From Nematopogon swammerdamellus (taxonomy: Eukaryota; Arthropoda; Insecta; Lepidoptera; Adelidae), in NCBI GenBank assembly GCA_946902875.1, contig OX336345.1:10199395-10263394 (forward strand): DNA of 64,000 nt, in the 5' to 3' direction. The notes beneath the pieces were generated by a model that saw only the letters and a list, made by a program, of their open reading frames with translations, was not told the origin of the DNA and searched no databases. Position numbers and translations under genes: made by a program. Of this stretch, positions 10,451 to 19,776 are shown piece after piece. Within the stretch, counting starts at the first letter, position 1; the number at the start of each line of letters is the position of its first letter.

Positions 10451-10488
10451 TACGAATTTCACGCGAGCGGAGCCGCGGGCTCAGCTAG

Positions 10489-11254
10489 TTATGTATATTT
10501 TTTATATTTATTGTTTGATTTTTTCGGTTCAATTTAAGTAAAATATAATATGTATAATGAAGCAATATTTAAAATATTATGCATATTAAATATGATTAGT
10601 ACGTCCGCCACGTCCGCCTCGTAGACCGTCCACCGCCGCGGCCGCCAGTGTAGGACACTTAAGTTTTTTGAGTTTTAACTCAATCAAATTCTACCTAAAG
10701 ACAGTTAGGGAGTGGGAGGGATTAACCGGCCAAATCAAGCTACAATTTGAAAGTTCAAACCTGGAAAGGCCAAAGTTCGCAGTTGTAAGTTATTTGTGTT
10801 CAAAGGGTTTTACAAGTATGAACTTTCACAGTTTGAATGTAGGCGTAATAGGTAATCCTTGTTCACAAGGGTAAGGACACGAGGCATTAAGGAGAAAGTA
10901 CACAGCTTGTAGTGACTACAGCTTCTTCCCCGCAGTGTTCATTAACTGACTGACATTTTCTGTTGTCGTCCCTTTCCTAGATAAACGTCGTCGACATTTT
11001 ATAAATTTTCCAGGAGAGCGTTTTAATGTTTTTGCTTCCCGTATATCGCTTTCCCCAAGGTGCTTGCCGCATTTTATTATATTTTCTATTTTTTGTCTCC
11101 TTAATAATTAAGTTTTAATAATTCATTTGTATTACGCAAATATAAAAATATTTTGTTTTAAGATAGCTCACATTTTTTTTTTCAATGTCTTACTAAATAT
11201 ATTACCTAAGTATCATACATAATTTAAGTATGTTAGTGGAAATTATATTTTAAT
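10489..11254. other. Unassigned stretch
   Basis: AT-rich apart from a small GC patch at about 10600-10650 (CGTCCGCC and GCCGCGGCCGCC). No gene is recognised. Confidence 0.45.
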
Positions 11255-11405
11255 TATTTGGAATGAAATAAGAAATAGTTTGGCAGAGTGCTGTGGCATT
11301 TCCGCTGGATGTTTCCAAGTTTGAGATATTTGCCCTGAGTTAGGATCAGACGAGGGTCAAATTTGTAAGGATCTCCATACAAAATATTTTCGACATGTAT
11401 GTGAA
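11255..11405 (-). pseudogene. Degenerate 3' fragment of a non-LTR retrotransposon
   Basis: On the minus strand this shows GGAGATCC, GACCCTCGT, TATCTCAAAC and ATCCAGCGGAAATGCC in the same order as the better preserved copy at 15958-16470 (GGTGACCCTCGT, TATCTCAAAC, ATCCAGCGTGGGAATGCC). Those stretches would encode a GDP...DPR...IQRGNA-like tail, but frameshifts break the frame. It is too short and decayed to have a function. The homology is my own by-eye alignment. Confidence 0.5.
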
Positions 11406-12850
11406 CAATAATACTAATGTAAGTACTTACATATGTATTTGTTTTGTGTGAATTAAATTTAATGTAAAGTTTAATCAACGAAATTAATTCAATTATTTGG
11501 AATAGGTACTTATTATTAAAACCATTATTTGTCGTATCTGAATTTAAGTCTGTTAGATTAAATTAGATTGTAGTGATGTGTTTCCTGTTCACAAATCGCG
11601 TGTCGATTCCTGCCAAACGGTTGTAGCTACAGACAAGACGCTTGGTGAGGACACGAAGGAATGATGTATTACTGTGGTCTTATTTTTGGCAAAAAAAAAT
11701 CTGTTACGACGTTTAACTAGGGTCAAAATAATGAAAGTGATTTTTAATTCCGTATTATTAAGTTATGTTTTAGGCTGCGAAGACTAGAAATATAATCTAG
11801 CCGTTAGATTTTAATTCTTTAGTTATTTGTATGACTTTTTTTTTAATTAAATTAAATAGCTGTTATTAAGCTGGTAGATGCCATTAGTTAAAGAAATATA
11901 CGAATAGTCTGTTAAAATATTTCACCACAGAAAATACAGAGCCTGAGTCAGAAATCTCAGAAAAAATACTTGGCATCATTACTCTATCTTTTGATTCATA
12001 AATTTTGATCCGAAGATTATTGTGGACGCGGATTTCGAAGTCGCCGCATATTGAAACGTAACGCGGTCAGCGTTACGTTTCAATTATCATTTTGCATAGT
12101 GAGAGCTGGCATGCAAAATTAGCGAATATTGCAACACGCGCGGAAGCGAAAGTGAATAAAAGGAAGTTCCATATTTATAAATGTTCACATTGCAATGCTG
12201 AATACGACGACGCGACGACGTGGGCGCGCCAGTACGAGCGTACTATGTCGTGTGAGGTGCGGAGCGGCGGCAGCAGCAGCAGACGCCGTCGGTCAGAGTG
12301 AGGGTGCGTGTGTAGAGGCTTTGTTTAATGGCGTCTGCTCCTCGTCATGTCGTCGTCGGCACAATGAAGCTAAATCACGCGCGCGGCGGGAGAGCGCGCA
12401 GTCCACCGCGGCACTCCACCATCAGTCTTCCGCGCGCATTCAGCGCGGGACATATCGACGCCGCGCAGGAGTCTGCCGACATGCCGCCGAGCCAGTCTGA
12501 AAGCGATACAGACGGCTGTTTCTAAACATTCATAGAAGGTTCTAATGTAAAGCTTCTGGCTGGACACATCAAGGCTGAACGATGATCATTCGCTGCCGCG
12601 CCGCCGGCGATGAGATTTTTGAACAGCGATGATTGAACAGAATAATATTGCATCACACATTGTGAATGTTAGTATCAATGTGCAGAACCTTTACAAAAAT
12701 TTAATCATAAACCAATAAAGCGGAAAAACTGTAACGGCGCGCCCTGACGGGCGGCGTCCCCGCATTCCGCATGTTCGCTTATTAGTCGAGAACTATTCAA
12801 TCACTTAACATGAGCTTTTCACTGACGTTTTCTGGAATATCTGTAAGGAT
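11406..12850. other. Unassigned stretch with a CpG-rich core
   Basis: AT-rich to about 12000. From about 12195 to 12500 the sequence is rich in CpG and GCG/CGC (GGAGCGGCGGCAGCAGCAGC and CGCGCGCGGCGGGAGAGCGC). Several overlapping open frames of 60-100 codons arise there, as expected in stop-poor GC-rich DNA; none resembles a known protein. An unmethylated regulatory stretch or an exon cannot be excluded. Confidence 0.4.
12051..12083. repeat. Perfect 14-bp hairpin
   Basis: TTGAAACGTAACGC and its reverse complement are separated by GGTCA. It stands alone at the left edge of the CpG-rich stretch and is not part of a recognised element. Confidence 0.85.
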
Positions 12851-12916
12851 GGTTCAAAGTCAAAGTCAAAATCAAAGTTTTTTATTTAGTAGTAGGCTTA
12901 AATCGTCAATACATAT

Positions 12917-12936
12917 TAGATAGATAGATAGATAGA
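12917..12936 (+). repeat. (GATA)n microsatellite
   Basis: About four TAGA units directly abut the retroelement tail that follows on the minus strand. They may be the tail or target repeat of that insertion. Confidence 0.85.
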
Positions 12937-13050
12937 AAATTCTTTATTGCTCCAGTAAACATTAAACAGTAACAAATACATTGGAAAATTTACATAAGGT
13001 GCAAAGGCGGACTTATCCCTTACAGAGATTTCTTACAGTCAACCTTTGGA
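12937..13050 (-). mobile_element. LINE/SINE 3' tail
   Basis: On the minus strand this holds TAAGGGATAAGTCCGCC, CACCTTATGTAAAT and GCAATAAAGAATTTTCTATC. The same order occurs on the plus strand at 27565-27663. The AATAAAG followed by a TATC run looks like a polyadenylated retroelement end. A tail of this style is common in Lepidoptera; its source family is not determined here. Confidence 0.65.
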
Positions 13051-13226
13051 TGTTTGAGATTCGATAATATAGTGGAATGTAAGTAGGTAGTAGCAAAAGA
13101 GTTGCGTGATAATTGGAGATAAATTTAATAATAAGAATACTTATTAATACATACATATAATTACATGCTAGTAAAATATAAGCCATACATGTTTAATACA
13201 TATAAATTACTAAATATATAGAATAT

Positions 13227-13600
13227 AAAAAAAAAGTTTTAAAAAACATAAAACCGACTTCCTAAAAAAAGTAAAACTAAAAAACTATTTAAAATAAAAA
13301 TATAAAAACCGCCTTCAAAAATATATGAAATAAAAACCTAAAAAAAAAAACGAACCCTAGAGTTGAAGGCGGTGCTAAAAAGGCTACACAAATCACAAAG
13401 GATATTATCATCCGCTCATGTTTTCTTTCATGCATCATTTTGCTTGCTTTAGCACCGCCTTCAACTCTAGGGTTCGTTTTTTTTTTTAGGTTTTTATTTC
13501 ATATATTTTTGAAGGCGGTTTTTATATTTTTATTTTAAATAGTTTTTTAGTTTTACTTTTTTTAGGAAGTCGGTTTTATGTTTTTTAAAACTTTTTTTTT
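13227..13600. repeat. Inverted-arm hairpin of composite copy 2
   Basis: Arms at 13227-13379 and 13448-13600 match each other and the hairpin at 2566-2939. The spacer is nearly the same sequence (GGCTACACAAATCACAAAGG onward). Confidence 0.9.
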
Positions 13601-13726
13601 ATTTCACAGTTTTTTTTAGTAATTTTTTGCTATTAATGTACTCGGCGGAATCGCTCGGCCTTCGGCCTCGCGATTCCGCCTCGCTTTCCAATCCGATCTT
13701 GACCCAATTAAAATAGGACCACGTCA

Positions 13727-14075
13727 GCTTCGATAGCTCAGTGGTGCAGACAGTCAACTGTCGCTATTGAATTTTAAGCAACGCTGGGTGCGGTCAGTGC
13801 TTAGATGGGTGACCGCTGACCGTTGGAGGCTGACCAAGGTTCGGATTCCTCGTAAAACTGTAAGTCCCTTCCCTCGTAATTTTACTTGGTGGTAGGGTTT
13901 AACCTTCCCGGGTTGGTACCACCGCACTGAATTAAACGTCGGTCGAAACGGCTATGTAAATAGTTTGTGTTTTCCGACCAGTTCAGTGTAGTCAGCACGA
14001 TCAAAGGGGGAAGCACTGACATGGCACTGGTGTTATGGGCTGACATCACGGACGTTGTAGGTGATGTTGCAGAAC
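13727..14075 (+). mobile_element. Chimeric SINE inside composite copy 2
   Basis: It has the same head (TAGCTCAGTGGTGCAGA, GGTCAGTGCTTAGATGGGTG, AAGGTTCGGATTCCTC) and the same body as the SINE at 3066. It joins the tandem array at the same place, after GTTGTAGGTGATGTTGCAGA. The shared junction shows the fusion predates the spread of the composite element. Confidence 0.8.
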
Positions 14076-14265
14076 TTAGTAGAATGGACAGACATAAACG
14101 TGTTACGGAAGCCTACTTTTATTATAAAATAACCGTCGGAGGACCTTGGTTGAAAATTGTAAAATTTAGTAGAACGGATAGACATGCATATGTTACGGAA
14201 CCCTACATTCATTTTGCAGAACTTAGTAGAATGGACAGACATAAACGTGTTACGGAACCCTACTT
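14075..14265 (+). repeat. Tandem array, three submotifs
   Basis: TTAGTAGAAYGGAYAGACAT...GTTACGGAACCCTAC-type submotifs lie near 14075, 14165 and 14220. This is the short counterpart of the array at 3411-3968. Confidence 0.85.
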
Positions 14266-15524
14266 AACAGTTGCACTCCGGGAGTGCCGGCAGATCCCGT
14301 GCCACTCTAACTTAACCCTTAACGCAATGACTTAAGGTTTCATTTTAAAAATGACGCTGACGCGATGTCGCGAGTTATACATTTTTACCCACCTAAAAAA
14401 GTGCCAAGAGCCGCTAAAGAAGTTTTCACTTCAAAAACCTCAGGGTTATCCCCTTTCAAATAAAAAAAAAAAGAATTTTCAAAATCGGCCCACAATTGAC
14501 GGAGTAATCGCGTAACAAACATCCAAAAAAAGAAAACATACCGTCGAATTGAGAATCTTTTAGGTCTAAAGTAAATTTCTCGTGAAGACAAATGCAACGA
14601 GCCCAAACACGATGGGTTTATCATGTGTAGTTTAGGAGTTCCTATGGCCACCTTCTGTCTCCATCATCAAACCAGCTCGATGGTACTCGGTACAGTAGGT
14701 ACTGGCCAGGTACCATAATAAATTAAACGCCGGTCGGAAAAGATAAAAAAATTTCAAATTTAGAATATTCATGAAACAAGGGTCCGAATATGTATCACTA
14801 GTATATCGATTCATGTATTTCAACAGGACAGAGAAAATTTCAAAATATTAGGTATTTAATACTTTTTAGTTTTTTTTTTTTTGTTTTTTGGAAATCGGTT
14901 TAATATTTTTTAAAACAGTTTTTATTTCATTCTTTTTAGTAATATTACATAAAAAAGAATAATCGAAATCGAATAATCGAAATCGATTGAAGTGGTACAG
15001 AATTATTCGCCATATGTGTCAGACTGCAAATTGCTGAATAAGTCCACATCACAAATGTTTTGCTGAAGGTAACCACACACCATACTAATTTATCAAACTG
15101 AAAATTGCCGAAAACGACCACATCACAAGTTTTGCTGAAGGTAACCACACACCATAGTATTATGCTGATTTTTCGAAAACCACTGAACCAATTTCGATAA
15201 AATTGAAATGGGACCACCTCGGAAGTATGACCTAACTAACAAAAAAAGAATTTTCTAAATCGGCCCTCAATTGACGGAGAAATCGTGTTACAAACATACA
15301 AAAAAATAAAAATAAAAAAAATAAAAAAAAAAATAAAAAAAAAAAAAAACATACAGACGAATTGAGAACCTCCTCCTTTTTTGGAAGTCGGTTAATTATA
15401 TACAAATAAATATACATACATACATACTTGTCCATCCAGGTAAGTAATACCATTAAAAAAATAATCTAATTTATCAAATTCAGAAACCATAGAACGACCG
15501 CATAGTTATAGTATAAGTGCAACT

Positions 15525-15551
15525 ACGAAGCGAAGCCGCGGGAACAGTTAG
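15525..15551 (+). mobile_element. Possible Helitron-like 3' end fragment
   Basis: GAAGCGAAGCCGCGGGAACA followed by GTTAGTTATT resembles the 3' terminus at 10465-10488, but the terminal CTAG is altered. No matching 5' end is seen nearby. Confidence 0.4.
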
Positions 15552-15957
15552 TTATTAATTGTATTTGCAAAATAATTTTAACTGAATATTTTTTTTTTAT
15601 AAAATAAAGTTGTAAATTTATAATACAGCCTGTACGCAAATCAGACCTATAGAAATGGAGCAGAGAACTGCACCACAGTAAGTGAGGATCGCTTCGCTTC
15701 ATAGATAAATTATCGAGCTGTCAATATACTGCGGCCATATTAGTGCATGCGTATTCAATACAAACCCCCGACACGCACGATCTGCTCGCGCCGCGCCGCG
15801 CTCCACGCGCCACCGCATTGCTTTTGCGCAAGCTATATACCTACTCTACTATAAGGAGCTGTCCGGAAATTTCTAAATTAAAAAAAAAAAAGAAAATTCA
15901 AAATAGGGATTTATTTGATATAAAATGAATACAAAATTAAAATGCTAAACAAACTAC
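15552..15957. other. Unassigned stretch
   Basis: No recognised gene. A small GC patch (CTCGCGCCGCGCCGCGCTCC) lies near 15784-15804. Confidence 0.4.
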
Positions 15958-16470
15958 TTACATAACTATATAAAATATTTCACTGAAATTTTGCCTGGGG
16001 ATGGAGCTGAGTGTTCCCAGCATACTCGCGGCATTCCCACGCTGGATGGCGATGCTGACCCTCTGTTTGAGATAAACTCCTGAACGAGGGTCACCCGATA
16101 TAATTTTTAATTTTGAGCCTAAAGTGTGCACAAGATTTTTTACTTCCTTACTCCAGGGGCCTAAAGTTTCGACGGAGAAAGCCAAAAATTCGTAAGATTT
16201 TTTAATTTCTGAATATTTACTGTGTTTGTTCCGCGCGGCAGCCTCCGCGGCGGCACCAGGCATCTTACATGTTTGGCTCAAATATGAAGCTGCCATGGTG
16301 TCGACGCAGGTGGCGTCCCACACGAGAGACCTGCCCTTGGCCCATGGGATCAACGTCATCCCATCTGGGCGCTTACCGTCGTCTCTAAATAAACCGACTG
16401 GTTCCAGGATACAAGGAACATCGATGGAACTGAGTGCCCTTTTTATAAAATAGTTTTCGTGCTGTAAGCA
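15958..16470 (-). pseudogene. 3' end of a non-LTR retrotransposon ORF, predicted endonuclease-like tail
   Basis: An open minus-strand frame of about 170 codons starts after a stop near 16471 and ends at a stop at 15958. It reads ALSSIDVPCILEPVGL, then GKRPDGMTLIPW, LVWDATCVDTMA, VETLGPWSKEV, ISGDPRSG and AIQRGNAASMLGTL. I recognise this order (EP.GL..DGKRPDG, VWD.T.VDT, GDPR, IQRGNAAS) from the C-termini of reverse-transcriptase proteins in arthropods and cnidarians. The RPDG...VWD pairing resembles the PD-D core of the restriction-like endonuclease of R2-type elements; that assignment is inference. The reverse transcriptase part is missing, so this is a 5'-truncated, inactive copy. Two shorter relics of the same tail lie at 11255-11405 and 47993-48082. 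Confidence 0.75.
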
Positions 16471-17198
16471 CTAAATAGACTATTTCTGTATTTTTTATAG
16501 CTTTATTATAGTTTATTGGGCGCTTTTGTTTTGGATGAACGTACGGACGGACGCCTGATCGATTTTATAAGGGTCCCTGCCGGTGTCGCTGGCCGCGGAA
16601 CGCAATAAAATGTAATTAATACTTGGACGTATTCATTATAACTGAATCCACCTTTGCAAGTATTACATTCAAGAGATCACAAGCAGTTTTGCACTCAGAT
16701 GGAAAAGGTCACCTATCACGAAAACAAGGAGTGCGCTGCACCCTGGAGAAGCGTACAGCTGAACCCAGAGCGACCGGGGCGTCCGATGTGCGATAGCTTC
16801 CGAAGCTTTCGACACTAACGACTCCAGATCACCTTGTACCGCCTCACATCGTAAATCAATGATGATTTATCGCTTCAAATTGTCCGCTTTTCATCGTGTC
16901 AATAATCTGCCGTGGTTAGGTGTCGATAAGTGCCTACCGCGACTCTTGATCGAGTGCCGGCAATTTGGGATGGGTGTCGGATTGTTCTTGTTTTCAATTA
17001 GCTGAAATTGGGGCTTATGACCAGATCTGACGCCGTGTTACCGTGGAATCTATTGGGCCATTACGTACAGGTTGTCGAACCTATTCGTTTTCTCTCGACA
17101 GCTCCGGCGATTGAGATTAGAAAACAATTTATTTTGGCTCATGTTAGTACAGAGCGACCACAGCACAGGTTCACACTCAGGGACTCAGAATAAACCTT
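16471..17198. other. Unassigned stretch
   Basis: Mixed composition. No gene, RNA or repeat is recognised. Confidence 0.4.
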
Positions 17199-17245
17199 TC
17201 TAGCAGATTCGACTTCATCGCCTCGATGAAGTCGAATCTGCTAGA
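17199..17245. repeat. Perfect 22-bp hairpin with a 3-base loop
   Basis: The left arm is TCTAGCAGATTCGACTTCAT plus CG. The right arm (17224-17245) is its exact reverse complement, and the loop is CCT. The hairpin is not inside a recognised element. Confidence 0.95.
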
Positions 17246-17252
17246 CTTGTGA

Positions 17253-17420
17253 CGTCACATACACCATGACCCTCTCGAAACTGGGTGCCATCACTTTGCT
17301 CCCGTGGATACGTACAAGCGTACCGTGTGGGGCCGGTACTTTAAAAGAATAGCCCCACTGCATCTCTCCCCGTGTATGTCGTAAAAGGCGACTAAGGGAT
17401 ATGACTCCCTCTTATATTAC
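17253..17420 (+). repeat. Retroelement-like 5' module joined to a SINE body
   Basis: The segment holds GTGTGGGGCCGGTACTTTAA and GTCGTAAAAGGCGACTAAGG. The latter is a phrase I know from many lepidopteran retroelement 3' regions. It is followed without a gap by the SINE body at ACTAGGTGGTAGGG, replacing the 5S/tRNA head. Confidence 0.5.
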
Positions 17421-17637
17421 TAGGTGGTAGGGTTTAACCCGCCCGGGTTGATACCACCGCCCTGAATGAAAGGTCGGTCGAAACGGCTACGTAAATAGTT
17501 TTCCGTCCAGTTCAGTGTAGCCGGCACGACCGAAGGGAAGCACTGACGTGGCATCAAGTTCACCCGTTGTTATGGGCTGACATCACGGATGTTGTAGGTG
17601 ATGTAGCCAACCGTGTAAGTTTCCATAAAAAAAAAAA
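17421..17637 (+). mobile_element. SINE body with oligo-A tail
   Basis: GGTGGTAGGGTTTAACCCGC, GGTCGGTCGAAACGGCTACG, GGGAAGCACTGACGTGGCAT, GGGCTGACATCACGGATGTT and GTTTCCATAAAAAAAAAA appear in order. This is the same body as in the full SINEs, with a different upstream module. Confidence 0.85.
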
Positions 17638-17690
17638 CGCGGGCAATGTTGGTAAGATAGTGTCCTGCATGCGAGGGTCTCTAATTGTAC
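17638..17690 (+). repeat. Short dispersed repeat, copy 1
   Basis: GCGGGCAATGTTGGTAAGAT followed by GTCCTGCATGCGAGGGTCTC and TAATTGTAC matches 19323-19375. Both copies directly adjoin a SINE body, although the SINEs lie in opposite orientations. Confidence 0.65.
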
Positions 17691-18039
17691 TTACTAGGTC
17701 ATTTGTTATCCGTGTTCCAGGAAAGTTCCTCGCAGGACACGCGAGTATGTGAGGCCCTCCGCTCCGCACGGAGCGGCGACGGCCGCGGCGGCGGCGGCGC
17801 GGGCTGGCTCCGCTCGGTGCGACGCGACGTAACGACTTGCCTCGGGCCACGTTATAATTGCACGGCTTCAGTCCAACCAGACTTCGCCATCAGTGCCCGC
17901 TCTCGACTAGTACTGCTATAGTCACACGCGTCGTTTAACCCGATGAACACGAGAAAATTTTAAATAAAAAGCGAAGACACAGATTAAGCACTCCTAAGTT
18001 TATAAAATGGCACTTCAAGAGGGGCGTAAATATGCAACT
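17691..18039. other. Unassigned, CpG-rich in part
   Basis: A GC patch at about 17750-17830 (GGCGACGGCCGCGGCGGCGG) produces stop-poor frames with no recognisable protein. Confidence 0.4.
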
Positions 18040-18275
18040 ATCAGGTCGGCTCGGCATTCGCATCGCAACCCCCGCAAGAAGAATGTCCATGAGCATTGTT
18101 CTGAAACGTCTCGGCGTAACACATTTTTTGTTTTTTTTTTTTGTTTTGTTATTTTTTTTATTTTTATGGAAAGCGCGACATTTGGCATCGTTTAACCTAC
18201 GAGTAGGTGTCTAACGACATGGACATTCTGTGACGCACGGGGATTGCGAATGCCGTGCCAATCTATCAGGAGCCT
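18040..18275. mobile_element. Degenerate foldback element
   Basis: ACTATCAGGTCGGCTCGGCA...GAATGTCCATG on the left is matched, imperfectly, by the reverse complement of CATGGACATTCTG...GCACGGGGATTGCGAATGCC on the right. The centre is T-rich. Arms are about 45-50 bp. Confidence 0.55.
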
Positions 18276-19084
18276 TTTCACGCGACTTTTGAAAATTTAA
18301 TGAAATCACAACTCCATCTTGTTTTATCTTCCCTTGTTTAACTATATCTTCTCTACCATATTCATCCAGGATAGAAACGGAATTCTCCTATCGAAAAAAG
18401 CTTCGTTAAGGCTCTTTACTTTGTACCGTTCTAATATTGCCCTTCACAACTTCTCAAGTGTGTTGTTTTACAAGGCAATAGAATGCAGTAATGCACGTAG
18501 GCTGTGCAATTTAGAATTTATTCACTACGATGCATGTGATGGTAAGCGTGCACGCCTGACGTGTTTTATATAACGAGTATTAATGTCCCGATGATGTCAC
18601 ATAGTAAGTGTGTAACAGTATATCCAGAGCATGTTCCAGCAGTCTAACTTCGAAGCATGTTATGGAGAGATGGTCGGTGAAGGTGAGAATTTAAATGTGG
18701 TTGCAGTGTTTTAATGTTTCAAAGCACATTGGCGCATGTATCCTTTATATTTTATGTCTATGTTGATTGAATTGTCTGAAATAAAGAGATTGGTTTTTTT
18801 TTGTGTGTTGTGACAAAACTTTTATGGAAATGTTGGTTCTCTTTTGTTGCCTATTCTTTAGGTAGATGTGTCAGTTTCGGGTTTCAGATGCGTAGTTAGC
18901 ATAGATGGATAGCAATGAGCGGAGAAGTTCTCAGCACATGTAGTATGGGGGCGTAGTACTGATCGGTCGGAAATGAGAAAATCAAAAGTTTATCTTCTCG
19001 ATTAAATGATGCACATTCGCTAAGTCAGCATGTCACATACACGCATGCAAACCATTTGCTTCAGATGTTGCTTAGATGACGCGT
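18276..19084. other. Unassigned stretch
   Basis: AT-rich. An AATAAAG followed by T/GT-rich sequence lies near 18780-18810. No gene is recognised. Confidence 0.4.
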
Positions 19085-19776
19085 TTAAGAGTGACATACA
19101 GACACCAATTTTAGGGTTCAGTACCTCAAATGAGGAAAAAATTGTAAATGAATAAAAACATGACTCTTTTATAGGATTATTCTCGTGTCTATTTTTTTAT
19201 GGAAACTGGCACGGTTGGCTTCACATCATCTACTACATCCATGATGTCAGCCCATAAAACCTTGGTGAATTAGGTGCTATCTCAGTGCTTCCCTTCGGTC
19301 GTGCCGGCTATATACGAGCAAGCGCGGGCAATATTGATCAAATTGTGTCCCGCATGCGAGAGTCTCTAATTGAACATACTTTGTCTGTCGCACTTTATTT
19401 TCTCCTAAGGTCAAAAAAATTATGAAATTTTGTACATATGAGTTTCATGATCCAAAAACGGGCGTATAGCATAAATGAGCGAATTTCGATTTTGGGGGTA
19501 AATTTTAGGGGAAATATTAGAAAGTTCATTTATTTTGAATGCAACATGTTTATTATGTGGAAAGGACTCGTTATAAGAAATAAGAATATATATTTTTTTT
19601 ATAGTTTCAAAGATATTATACGAAAATAGAGCATTCCTCCCAATTATAGTTTACAGGAAACCCTAAATGAACATTGTTAAGTCTTAAAGTTCTCACGGAA
19701 AACTAAATGTTACGGAACCCTCTCCACGCGTGTTCGAATCGCACTTGACCGCTTTTTTTATATAATAGTACTTAGC
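19085..19776 (-). mobile_element. MITE (CGAGTTCGACTCG family) interrupted by a SINE
   Basis: The right end TACGGAACCCTCTCCACGCG followed by TGTTCGAATCGCACTTGACC matches the right end of the element at 34441-34950. The inner GCGTATAGCATAAATGAGCG followed by AATTTCGATTTTGGGGG is the reverse complement of sequence near 34770-34800. A SINE body lies inside at 19190-19322. The left end is poorly preserved. Confidence 0.6.
19190..19322 (-). mobile_element. SINE body fragment nested in a MITE
   Basis: On the minus strand GGGAAGCACTGAGATAGCAC, GGGCTGACATCATGGATGTA and CCAGTTTCCATAAAAAAA give the tail end of the SINE body. It is 5'-truncated and is followed by short repeat copy 2 (19323-19375). Confidence 0.75.

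Larger units (their letters stand above)
6646..10488 (+). mobile_element. Non-autonomous Helitron-like element carrying two tandem arrays
   Basis: The element begins TCCATACTAATATTATAAAT after an A and ends GCCGCGGGCTCAGCTAG before a T. That fits Helitron ends (5' TC, 3' CTAG, insertion between A and T) with a short hairpin GAGCC-GCG-GGCTC just before the end. The element at 39448-40128 has the same 3' terminus and the same A/T flanks. Inside are a GTCT microsatellite, a roughly 255-bp array, two poly-G runs and a 68-bp array. No Rep/helicase is encoded, so it would need a protein from elsewhere. The tandem arrays make up over 90% of its length. Confidence 0.7.
13227..15396 (+). mobile_element. 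Composite foldback element, copy 2
   Basis: Same architecture and order as 2566-5135: hairpin arms, GC hairpin, SINE head and body, tandem array, AT-rich 3' half and terminal GGAAGTCGGTT. The two copies are highly similar over nearly all of their length. The main difference is array size, three submotifs here against eight. A different unique sequence flanks each side, so this is an independent insertion rather than part of a larger duplication. Confidence 0.8.

Noticed and set aside
12092..12301. Frame with a CSHC pair suggestive of a zinc finger
   Set aside because: The histidine spacing of a C2H2 finger is missing and the rest is CpG-rich low-complexity sequence.
17567..17640. Frame LWADITDVVGDVANRVSFHKKK recurring in several places
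   Set aside because: It is the conserved 3' body and oligo-A tail of the SINE read in one frame; copies elsewhere break it.
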